From: Acetobacter orleanensis
GTDB taxonomy: Bacteria > Pseudomonadota > Alphaproteobacteria > Acetobacterales > Acetobacteraceae
Direction: 5' to 3'
Assembly (NCBI RefSeq): GCF_001581005.1
Contig: NZ_LHZV01000057.1
Span: forward strand, 1 to 64,000
Length of the DNA: 64,000 bases
Positions within the stretch are counted from its first letter, which is position 1. Each line of letters opens with the position of its first letter. A model generated the notes under the pieces. It had not been told where the DNA came from. It worked only from the letters and a program-made list of their open reading frames with translations, and did not search any database. This document shows positions 9,283-16,506 of the stretch, one piece after another. Made by a program: the position numbers and the translations under genes.

Positions 9283-9651
9283 AAGAGTGTCCGGTCTTCT
9301 GTGTATGAGATATCAGACTCTCTCACCCGAGAGTGATCCCGTTTTTGCTTTCGATCTACATGCTGCAAGATCATATACACCACGAACACCATCGAGAGTC
9401 TAAACCCGATCATTCGCAAAATCGATCAAGACGTGCGGGAATAGTCGCGATTTGTTTCCCAGAGCGATTTTCACACGTCCAGCCCAATGTCGGGCAGCCA
9501 TTTGTTCGCGAAGAGGATTTGAAGAAGCAGCCGGCGCGAGAGCCTTGGGCTTCTGTTTCAAAGCTCTCACGTCATGGTTTTGAATGGCATTCAAAAATTC
9601 TAACACGAAAAACAAATGGCTTAAAATCTGTTTTTCCCTTAAATTAGGTCT
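9283..9651. other. Intergenic region without a convincing gene
   Basis: Two overlapping reading frames on opposite strands lie here, but neither shows a recognisable domain or ribosome site. A weak hairpin (ACTCTC at 9317, GAGAGT at 9329) followed by GTTTTTG could end the fetAB transcript. Sequence just before 9652 is AT-rich and probably holds the promoter of the GlxA-like regulator. Confidence 0.5.
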
Positions 9652-10599
9652 ATGCACCATATTGGATTTTTCATCTGCCCGAACCATCGGATACTCGACC
9701 TCGCAGGGCCTTTAGGGGCTTTTGAAGAGGCGAACTGCTTCATTGAGGGTGAGAGCTATCGCTTGACGGTCATTTCCGAGTTCGGAGGCCTTGTTGCCGG
9801 AAGTTCAGGGGTTCCCATTCATACGCAGCCCTTTCGCAATAGGGGATTTGATACAGTTATTTTCATCGGTGGAGACATCACTCCTTTTCAAAATCAGGGC
9901 ATCATCGCCGCAGCAAACAAACTTGCGGCAAACACTGCTCGCGTTGCGAGCGTCTGTACCGGTGCATTCCTCCTTGCTGAAACCGGACTGCTCAATGGAC
10001 GTCGCGCAACGACCCATTGGCGTCTCGCCCCAGAACTCCAGCAGCGGTATCCTTTGGTCAGGGTCGAAGCCGATCGCATCTTCATCGCGGACGATAATTA
10101 CTGGACCTCTGCGGGAATTTCAGCCGGTATTGATCTGGCACTCGCGCTCATCGAGACCGACTTCGGAACCAAAATTGCACGTGAGGTCGCGCGTGAACTC
10201 GTCGTTCCCTATCGACGCTCTGGAGGACAGTCGCAGTTTTCAGCCATGTCACAGATGGAGCCGGACTCAGACCGTATCCGCATGGCCCTTGCATTTGCGC
10301 GTGATCATTTGGTCGAACCGCTCCCAATCGAGCGACTGGCAGAGGCTGCTAGATTAAGTGTGCGCCAATTCGGACGCGCTTTTCGCCGCCAAACCGGCGA
10401 GACACCGGCTAAAGCGGTTGAACGTCTGCGCGTTGAAGCCGCATGTGTCCGTTTACAGGATGGCTCAGAACCAATTGAGCAGATCGCAAAGGCGGTCGGT
10501 TTTACGGACCCAGAACGCATGCGCCGCGCCTTCGTCAAACTGCACGGGCATCCACCGCAAGCTATCCGGCGCGCAGGCCGTCTGGACAGTATAGACTAA
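9652..10599 (+). CDS. GlxA-family transcriptional regulator (DJ-1/PfpI domain plus AraC HTH)
   Basis: Residues 1 to about 170 form a DJ-1/PfpI amidase-like domain with the nucleophile-elbow motif RVASVCTGAFLLAETGLL and RATTHWRLAPEL. The C-terminal half is an AraC DNA-binding domain (IERLAEAARLSVRQFGRAFR; second helix pair IEQIAKAVGFTDPERMRRAF). Such proteins are cytoplasmic regulators, often of amine or quaternary ammonium catabolism, and the DJ-1 part serves as a sensor. It is convergent with the TetR gene. The DJ-1 part resembles the exported DJ-1 protein encoded at 14018-14833, which lacks the DNA-binding half. Confidence 0.93.
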   Translation: MHHIGFFICPNHRILDLAGPLGAFEEANCFIEGESYRLTVISEFGGLVAGSSGVPIHTQPFRNRGFDTVIFIGGDITPFQNQGIIAAANKLAANTARVASVCTGAFLLAETGLLNGRRATTHWRLAPELQQRYPLVRVEADRIFIADDNYWTSAGISAGIDLALALIETDFGTKIAREVARELVVPYRRSGGQSQFSAMSQMEPDSDRIRMALAFARDHLVEPLPIERLAEAARLSVRQFGRAFRRQTGETPAKAVERLRVEAACVRLQDGSEPIEQIAKAVGFTDPERMRRAFVKLHGHPPQAIRRAGRLDSID

Positions 10600-10722
10600 C
10601 CGGCCACATCGCGCGCGCAGTGTCGATGCTGACAAATAACAGATGAAGGACATATTGGAGTCAGGGGTCCAACGCGTTGCCCATCGCATTATTCTTGAAA
10701 AAACCTTCGGAAGAGTCGATTT

Positions 10723-11298
10723 TCAAAAATCTGACGCGTCTATCAGGGTCTCAATCGAATCACTAATAAACCCATCAGCCTTTAGCATAACCAGTCCATG
10801 AAGTTGTCCCCATCTCGCATGCGCGGAAATGAGCGATGATGCCGGACTGGATGCTCTAACGCGCTCAAGAAGCGGCTGAAAACTTACTGCCGCCGCACGT
10901 GCAAGGAGGCTGTCGGGGGCGGCCCCGGGCACCAAACCGGACGCAAACATGAGGCGGTAAAGCTCCACATTTTTTTCACCAAAAGCAAGGTAGGCAATTG
11001 CCATCCGCCGCATCGCATGTGCCTTACCGCCACTTGCTGCGGCTTCAAGCAGGACCTCGGTGAACTGCTCAAAACCATCCGTCGCAACAGCTGCGAGGAG
11101 AGCCTCGCGGTCCGTGAAGTGGCGATAAGGCGCTGACTGAGCCACCCCTGCCCGCCGCGCCAACGACGCCATTGAAAGACTCTGCGCCCCATGAGCGGCT
11201 ATTTCCTCTCGGGCAGCATCCAGTAACACCTTTCGCAAGTCACCATGATGATAGGTTTTGCGGCGCTCGGGTCGTTTGGGTTCTACGTCTCGCTTCAT
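10723..11298 (-). CDS. TetR/AcrR-family regulator with WHG-type C-terminal domain
   Basis: The N-terminal HTH is clear (ARRAGVAQSAPYRHFTDREA), preceded by the basic leader TYHHGDLRKVLLDAA. The C-terminal ligand-binding part (AIAYLAFGEKNVELYRLMFA, later ARWGQLHGLVMLKADG) matches the TetR_C_33/WHG domain. The gene is divergent from the carotenoid-cleavage oxygenase, with two palindromes in the gap, so it most likely represses that gene and itself. The inducer is unknown. Confidence 0.9.
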   Translation of the reverse strand: MKRDVEPKRPERRKTYHHGDLRKVLLDAAREEIAAHGAQSLSMASLARRAGVAQSAPYRHFTDREALLAAVATDGFEQFTEVLLEAAASGGKAHAMRRMAIAYLAFGEKNVELYRLMFASGLVPGAAPDSLLARAAAVSFQPLLERVRASSPASSLISAHARWGQLHGLVMLKADGFISDSIETLIDASDF

Positions 11299-11319
11299 GT
11301 GATGATCTATAACATTTTA

Positions 11320-11362
11320 ATTGACACCCAATCAATAAGCGCCAATGTGATTGTCTATCACA
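11320..11362. promoter_or_regulatory. Two 17-bp palindromes between TetR gene and carotenoid oxygenase gene
   Basis: ATTGA-N7-TCAAT (11320-11336) and TGTGA-N7-TCACA (11346-11362) lie in the divergent gap, their centres 26 bp apart. The second sits just before the oxygenase ribosome site. Both are plausible operators of the adjacent TetR protein. TTGACA at 11321 may be a -35 element overlapping the first palindrome. Confidence 0.5.
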
Positions 11363-11374
11363 TCGGAGATCATC

Positions 11375-12751
11375 ATGACTCTGCCATCGAAATCGTCCAA
11401 ACTTGCGGGTTTGGGGGCGCCTTATCTCGCCAACAATTTTGCGCCGATCGAGGCTGAAACCACCGCTTTCAATCTGGAAGTGACCGGTCATATTCCCAAA
11501 GTGCTGACTGGTCGCCTCCTTCGCATTGGTCCCAATCCAGCAGTTGCCCCAGACCCGGTGCGCTATCACTGGCTTTCAGGTTCGGGAATGGCCCATGGCC
11601 TGCGCCTACGAAATGGTAAGGCAGAATGGTATCGCAGCCGCTATGTCAGAGACTCCTCTGTCGTGACAGCCCTGCACGTTCTGCCCCTCGGCGGCCCTGG
11701 CGAAAACAGGCGCGATGGTAGCGTCAATACGAATTTTACAAGTGTGGGTGGAAAGCTTTATGCCATTGTTGAAGCAGGGAGCCTGCCGGTAGAACTGAAC
11801 TATGAGTTGGAAAGTATCGCACGCGCGGACTTCAACGGGACGCTGGAAGCCGGTTTTACTGGCCACCCGAAGTTCGATCCGATCACGGGTGAGCAGCATG
11901 CCTTAACGTATGAACCCGGACAGCCTGTGCGTTACGTTACGGTCGACCAGACCGGCCGCGCCACAACCAGAGCACGGATCGACCTGCCGCACATTCCCCT
12001 GATCCACGATACAGCATTTACCGCCTCATCCATCATCATACCCGATCTGCCCGTGACGTTTCAGCCAGACCGGTCACAGGCGAGATTTCCGTGGCTATGG
12101 GACGAGCGGCGAGACTCACGGATCGGACTTCTGCCACGCAACGGAAATGCCGAGAACATTCAATGGTTTGAAACACCACGTTGTTTTGTCTTTCACTTTG
12201 TGAATGCCTATGACGATAATCATCTCACGATTATTGACCTCATACGCCACCCACGCATGTTCGACCGTGATCACAATGGACCGAACGAAGGTGCTCCCAC
12301 ACTTGTCCGGTGGACGCTCAACCGATGTTCCGGCCAGTTGACCGAGACGCAGCTTGATGATCATGGAACGGAATTTCCGCAGATCAATGGTCGGTTTGGC
12401 GGTCAGCCCTACCGATTCAGTTACACTGCCCATTGGGGTGCCGGTGTAACGTTTGGTCCGGCTATGAAGCACGACATGGTGCGAGGCACCACGGAAATAC
12501 ATGATTACGGCACAGGCCGGATGACTCTGGAGCCAATCTTTGTACCAAAGCCTGATTCATGTGCGGAAGATGACGGCTGGATTTTTTCTTACGTTTATGA
12601 TTCAGGCCGAAACCTAAGCGATGTCGTCATTCTGGACGCGCAGGATTTTGCTGGCGAGCCTGTCGCTACCATTCATCTGCCTGTGCGGGTACCGTTTGGT
12701 TTCCACGGCGGTTGGGTAGCTGACTATGGCGTTACCTCTCCGGTTGTCTGA
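11375..12751 (+). CDS. Carotenoid cleavage oxygenase / lignostilbene dioxygenase family (RPE65)
   Basis: These enzymes use a non-haem Fe(II) held by four histidines to cleave double bonds of carotenoids, stilbenes or phenylpropenes such as isoeugenol. The four ligands are visible at about His164 (TGHPKFD), His211 (LIHDTAF), His274 (FVFHFVNAY) and His444 (FGFHGGW), so the enzyme should be active. Length (458) fits the bacterial family. The start at 11375 has GGAG eight bases upstream; the ORF could begin at 11351 but without support. No carotenoid synthesis gene is nearby, so an aromatic substrate is as likely as a carotenoid. Confidence 0.92.
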   Translation: MTLPSKSSKLAGLGAPYLANNFAPIEAETTAFNLEVTGHIPKVLTGRLLRIGPNPAVAPDPVRYHWLSGSGMAHGLRLRNGKAEWYRSRYVRDSSVVTALHVLPLGGPGENRRDGSVNTNFTSVGGKLYAIVEAGSLPVELNYELESIARADFNGTLEAGFTGHPKFDPITGEQHALTYEPGQPVRYVTVDQTGRATTRARIDLPHIPLIHDTAFTASSIIIPDLPVTFQPDRSQARFPWLWDERRDSRIGLLPRNGNAENIQWFETPRCFVFHFVNAYDDNHLTIIDLIRHPRMFDRDHNGPNEGAPTLVRWTLNRCSGQLTETQLDDHGTEFPQINGRFGGQPYRFSYTAHWGAGVTFGPAMKHDMVRGTTEIHDYGTGRMTLEPIFVPKPDSCAEDDGWIFSYVYDSGRNLSDVVILDAQDFAGEPVATIHLPVRVPFGFHGGWVADYGVTSPVV

Positions 12752-13389
12752 AATAAATCATCTATTCCGAAATAGAAAATTATTTTTCAAAAACTGTTTC
12801 TGTTACAAACCATCTCTTCTGGATAGAAATCTTTTGGAAATACAGACTTTATATGAGAGATCTTGACAAGAATTTTCAAAAATATTTTCTAATCAATGCG
12901 TGTTTTTTAGAAAGTATACGACTCTAAAATTTGTTATCTAGAAAAATATTTTCAAAACTCTGGATGGACTGGATAGAAGCACAACCATTGCAATACGCAC
13001 AATACGTGCAATAAAGCATAAATTTGGGCGTCTTCATTTTTCCTAAAAATATCAAAAACAATTTAAATTTCTATGCAAATCCCTCTATTTAACTCGGCTT
13101 TATTAGAAATCGCGCCAATGCTGCAAAGTCTGCAATGGCGCGATCCCCCTCTACAAGACCAAATCTAAACCTGCGCCTCCGTCGAAACCGCAGGCGATCA
13201 AGTCCCTATCATCTGCAACGATCTTAAATCACATGGACTGTCGGTCTGAGGCGTCCATGTTATGTTTTTGCAGCACCAGCGCCCTCATGACTCAATTCAA
13301 CGGTGCGTTAACAAACGAATTTGAGGTGTGGTGTGCGCAGACAATAAGATATTTTCCGATATATAGCATTCAAGATCAGCAATACTTAT
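12752..13389. other. Long AT-rich intergenic region
   Basis: No convincing gene is seen. Just after the oxygenase stop, TCTATT-ccga-AATAGA (12761-12776) followed by a T-rich run may be a weak terminator. The central part is strongly AT-rich, unlike the flanks. From about 13109 the composition returns to normal and a hairpin occurs. The reading frame around 13233-13475 overlaps the SnoaL-like gene on the other strand and shows no known domain; a decayed gene is possible. Confidence 0.5.
13109..13144. repeat. Inverted repeat / hairpin
   Basis: ATCGCGCCA (13109-13117) pairs perfectly with TGGCGCGAT (13136-13144), and the stem continues with TGC/GCA inside. It is GC-rich within an AT-rich gap. 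No T-run follows on the plus strand, so it is not a standard terminator. Confidence 0.6.
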
Positions 13390-13872
13390 TTAACGATCAT
13401 CAGATTGTACAGGGCCGTCATCATTCCAGATATCACGATGCAATTTCCACATATTTCCCTGTTTTAGAAAAATGAGAATTTGCTTGCCACGCGATTTTAA
13501 TTTTCCATCGTGACTTCTCACAATGGAATCTGAAACTTCAGTTATGACCTTGTCATTGCCGTAGAACTCAAAATTGCTGAAAGTAACCGTATCGGGTGCC
13601 TTTCCTGCATATCCTTCGGTAAAGTATTTCGTGATAGCAGCCGCACCGATAATGCGCTTTCCGCCGGGCTGCAATAATGTTCCATTTTCAGTATAGAGAC
13701 GACCAATAGCCTGATAATCTCCTCGTTTAAAAGCGTCGGCCCATCGCGTATTTTCAGCCTTGATCGCTGATTCTACTGACAGAGGGGGGCTCTCCGCATA
13801 AGCCACAATCGGCAAGATAGCATTGGCGATAACGACCGAAAACGAAACAAATTTAACGAAGAATGATTTCAT
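13390..13872 (-). CDS. Exported SnoaL-like / DUF4440 protein
   Basis: A signal peptide (MKSFFVKFVSFSVVIANAILPIVAYA) is followed by a NTF2-like fold of about 130 residues: WADAFKRGDYQAIGRLYTEN near the N-terminus and ILIFLKQGNMWKLHRDIWND at the C-terminus. Such proteins are often steroid-isomerase-like enzymes or ligand binders, but no catalytic residue can be assigned. A close paralogue is encoded at 15869-16351, on the far side of the DJ-1/SDR pair. The start at 13872 is chosen over 13878 for a standard signal peptide. Function unknown. Confidence 0.85.
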   Translation of the reverse strand: MKSFFVKFVSFSVVIANAILPIVAYAESPPLSVESAIKAENTRWADAFKRGDYQAIGRLYTENGTLLQPGGKRIIGAAAITKYFTEGYAGKAPDTVTFSNFEFYGNDKVITEVSDSIVRSHDGKLKSRGKQILIFLKQGNMWKLHRDIWNDDGPVQSDDR

Positions 13873-14017
13873 GTGCATTACTCACTCTGAGTTCTCTTAG
13901 TAAGTTGATTTTCATCTGAACTGGCCGCAGAAAGTCAAAATACATGCAGCCTAATGACGGCACTTCCGCAATACCATCAAAGCAATGAAACGGCTGTAAA
14001 AAGTTGTCGAATTTGTA

Positions 14018-14833
14018 TCAAAGGATGGGTTGCATCAAACCATTCTCAGAGCCGGGCAGCATTTTATAAACAGCATCACGGACCTTTGGGGGTGCGTCGG
14101 AAGGATTACCTGCGTGAAATGGCGGTTGCGGATCGTACTGAACAAGAAGTTGCACTTCCTGTGCGGCCTGTACACCACGAAGTTCCGCCGCTATCGCTAC
14201 GCCGAAATCAATCCCGGCGGTAACACCGCCGCCACTCATGAACCGGCCATCCTTTACGATGCGCGCTGGGTCTGGAATGGCTCCATATTTCTTGAGAACA
14301 TTCAGAAACGCCCAGTGACATGCGCTGCGCTTTCCTTTCAGAACACCGGCGGCTGCAAGGATAATCGATCCGGTACAAACTGATGTCACATAACGCGCTG
14401 ATTCTGACAGTCTCCTGATATGAGCAAGAATTTCAGGCTTCATCATTGCTGAAAGATCCAACGCACCGGGAACGCAAATCACATCAACCCGCTCTATATC
14501 AGACAGTTTCTCCGTTGGCCCAAAGGTCACGCCTTTTTCCAGAGTCACAAGACCGCCGTCCGGACTGGCGAACCTGACCTTTGTATTAGGAAGGCGTGAG
14601 AGAATTTCGTTAGGACCTGCAAAATCGAGAAGTGTCCCATTCGGATAGATCGCGAACAGGAATTCAATAGGCTTCTCGGCTTGAGCAATCGTTGCCGCCT
14701 GTATTGTTTCAGGCATGAAATCCACAACTGCGGCGGCGGCAAGAACTGCGCCGCCCATGAGCAGTGCATGACGCCGTGCCCGGCCATCTGCACTCAGTTT
14801 TTCCATTGGAATTTTATTGGAATTTTCAAACAT
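14018..14833 (-). CDS. Exported DJ-1/PfpI protein resembling isonitrile hydratase
   Basis: The mature part matches the isonitrile hydratase (InhA) branch of the DJ-1/PfpI family: FAGPNEILSRL, the Cys nucleophile motif YVTSVCTGSIILAAAGVL, RSACHWAF, and the C-terminal VQYDPQPPFHAGNPSDAP typical of that branch. Pseudomonas InhA hydrates isonitriles to N-formamides. Here an N-terminal leader RARRHALLMGGAVLAAAAVV suggests export, perhaps by Tat, although the twin arginine context is imperfect. The start at 14833 has GGAG six bases upstream; 14845 would be a TTG. It is divergent from the short-chain dehydrogenase across an unusual inverted repeat. True substrate unknown. Confidence 0.83.
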   Translation of the reverse strand: MFENSNKIPMEKLSADGRARRHALLMGGAVLAAAAVVDFMPETIQAATIAQAEKPIEFLFAIYPNGTLLDFAGPNEILSRLPNTKVRFASPDGGLVTLEKGVTFGPTEKLSDIERVDVICVPGALDLSAMMKPEILAHIRRLSESARYVTSVCTGSIILAAAGVLKGKRSACHWAFLNVLKKYGAIPDPARIVKDGRFMSGGGVTAGIDFGVAIAAELRGVQAAQEVQLLVQYDPQPPFHAGNPSDAPPKVRDAVYKMLPGSENGLMQPIL

Positions 14834-14912
14834 ATCGCTCTCCAAAGCGCCCTGTTTATACAGGGTCCGTTGCCGAACTCTTTCGACATTTAGCTTTACT
14901 CAAAAATTTCCA

Positions 14913-14992
14913 AAAGGACCTATTTCCCTCATTTTAAGACTCACTTCATCCTGATGTGATTCATGGCTGTATTTGAGGGAAATATGTCCTTT
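14913..14992. promoter_or_regulatory. 19-bp near-perfect inverted repeat between DJ-1 and SDR genes
   Basis: The left arm 14913-14931 (AAAGGACCTATTTCCCTCA) and right arm 14974-14992 (TGAGGGAAATATGTCCTTT) match at 18 of 19 positions, separated by 42 bases. A TTTAAGAC direct repeat occurs at the inner edge of the left arm and outer edge of the right arm. A TATACA box lies at 15012. This looks like a paired operator controlling both divergent genes, possibly through DNA looping. Confidence 0.6.
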
Positions 14993-15072
14993 AAGACATT
15001 TTTCCTTCGCCTATACACTGTCGAAGCCAACGAGAGCTGCCTTTTGTGGCTCTTGAATATGAGGACTCCAGA

Positions 15073-15819
15073 ATGAGACTTTCAGGAAAAACTGCGCTTA
15101 TCACTGGCGGCACGAGCGGCATCGGTCTTGCAACCGCCAAGCGTTTCATCAAGGAGGGGGCCCGCGTAGCTGTTACCGGTCGCGACGAATCCCGCTTTGC
15201 CGACGTGCATGCCGAACTCGGTGGAGAGGCACTCGTCCTTGCTGCGGATGTCCGATCCCTTGAGGCTATGCAAGCCGTTGCATCCCGCGTCCAGAAGACG
15301 TTTGGCGGTCTTGATATCCTGTTTGCAAACGCGGGTTACGTCATTCCAACACCGCTGCCATTGATTAATGAACGCCAGTATGACGACATCATGGACATCA
15401 GCGTCAAAGGTGCCGTGTTTACGATGCAGGCTGCGTTGCCGATACTTCGTGAGGGCGCATCCGTTATTCTGACAACCTCCTTTATTGACCAGACCGGAAA
15501 ACATGCTCTGTCTCTGGTCGCAGCCGCAAAGGCGGCGGTCCGTTCGTTCGCACGGAGTTGGTCTTACGAACTGCTTGACCGAAAAATCCGCGTGAATGCC
15601 GTCGCTCCGGGAGGCATTGAAACACCATTACTCGGAAAGCTTGGCCTGTCTGACGCCGAGGTACAGGCTTTCAAAGCGCAGTTTGCCTCGACTGTACCTT
15701 TGGGCCGCATGGGTCAGCCTGAAGAAATCGCTGCGGCTGTTCTCTACCTTGCCAGCGATGAATCCCGATACGTCGTTGGAACGGAACTGGTGGTCGATGG
15801 CGGCTGCTCCCAGCTCTGA
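15073..15819 (+). CDS. Short-chain dehydrogenase/reductase (SDR)
   Basis: This is a classical 248-residue SDR. The NAD(P)-binding motif TGGTSGIG is near residue 12, and NAG appears in LFANAGYV. The C-terminal PG motif (VNAVAPGGIETPLLG) is typical. The usual active-site YxxxK is not intact: after the Ser-containing strand (VILTTSFIDQTGKHALSLVAAAKAA) the catalytic Tyr appears replaced, with SLVAAAK where YxxxK is expected. Oxidoreductase activity is therefore uncertain. The start at 15073 follows GAGGA at good spacing. It is upstream of the second SnoaL-like gene, 49 bases apart, probably co-transcribed. Confidence 0.88.
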   Translation: MRLSGKTALITGGTSGIGLATAKRFIKEGARVAVTGRDESRFADVHAELGGEALVLAADVRSLEAMQAVASRVQKTFGGLDILFANAGYVIPTPLPLINERQYDDIMDISVKGAVFTMQAALPILREGASVILTTSFIDQTGKHALSLVAAAKAAVRSFARSWSYELLDRKIRVNAVAPGGIETPLLGKLGLSDAEVQAFKAQFASTVPLGRMGQPEEIAAAVLYLASDESRYVVGTELVVDGGCSQL

Positions 15820-15868
15820 AACTATTTTCCACTTTTAGCAGGTAATGATGATTTCTGGAGATGTCCTA

Positions 15869-16351
15869 ATGACAATCACAAAACCGTTCTCGTTTCTCCT
15901 TGGTGCATTGATGGTTCTCGCTCTCCATGACACTCCAGCTCTGGCAGCTCATACGCCATCTGCTGACCCGGCTGAAGTGCAGGCCGTGACAGAACAGTTT
16001 GCCACAGATCTCGCCAAAGGGGATCTTCAAGCAATTTCGCGTCTCTACACCGATGACGCCAGCCTTCTGCCGCCTAATGCAGCAGCAGTTTCCGGCCGAG
16101 CGGCAATCCTTGCCTATTTTGAAAAAACCCTGCGACCGGACCTCATCGGGGGAGCCCGATTTGACCATTATGAGATCTATGCTGGTCCTGAAGCCGCGAC
16201 CAGTATCTCCCAGATCAGGATGCTTGACCGAAATGGTCGCGTCGTCGAACGCGGGAGACAAATTATCATCTTGCTCAAACAGGGAGGAAAGTGGAAAATC
16301 CATCGTGATATGTGGTCGGACACGTCCTCTACAGCCACGAACAATAGATAA
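15869..16351 (+). CDS. Exported SnoaL-like / DUF4440 protein, paralogue of 13390-13872
   Basis: A signal peptide (FSFLLGALMVLALHDTPALA) precedes the same NTF2-like fold: FATDLAKGDLQAISRLYTDD and IIILLKQGGKWKIHRDMWSD. The two paralogues share the LYT, RG(K/R)QI and W-K-HRD-W positions. The ATG at 15869 has GGAG eight bases upstream; earlier ATGs at 15845 and 15848 are possible. It follows the SDR gene and probably shares its promoter. No function can be assigned. Confidence 0.85.
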   Translation: MTITKPFSFLLGALMVLALHDTPALAAHTPSADPAEVQAVTEQFATDLAKGDLQAISRLYTDDASLLPPNAAAVSGRAAILAYFEKTLRPDLIGGARFDHYEIYAGPEAATSISQIRMLDRNGRVVERGRQIIILLKQGGKWKIHRDMWSDTSSTATNNR

Positions 16352-16506
16352 TCAATACAGAAGCATGCGGATATTCATTATCCAGATATGAAATAATCAG
16401 CACCATAATCCGGGGGGCACGATAAGCTTCAGGATCACTGTGGACCTGTTCCTGTCTACAATGCAGTTTATCGTGAATCCTGTTTGGCATAAGGCGTAAG
16501 CCGCCC

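Noticed and set aside
9333-9687. Two overlapping opposite-strand reading frames (about 95-104 residues)
   Set aside because: No ribosome site, no recognisable motif, and they cover each other; most likely non-coding.
11346-11362. TGTGA-N7-TCACA as a CRP site
   Set aside because: CRP sites have a 6-base spacer; the 7-base spacer and position beside a TetR gene favour a TetR operator.
13233-13475. 80-residue frame on the plus strand
   Set aside because: It overlaps the 3' end of the clear SnoaL-like gene and shows no domain or ribosome site.
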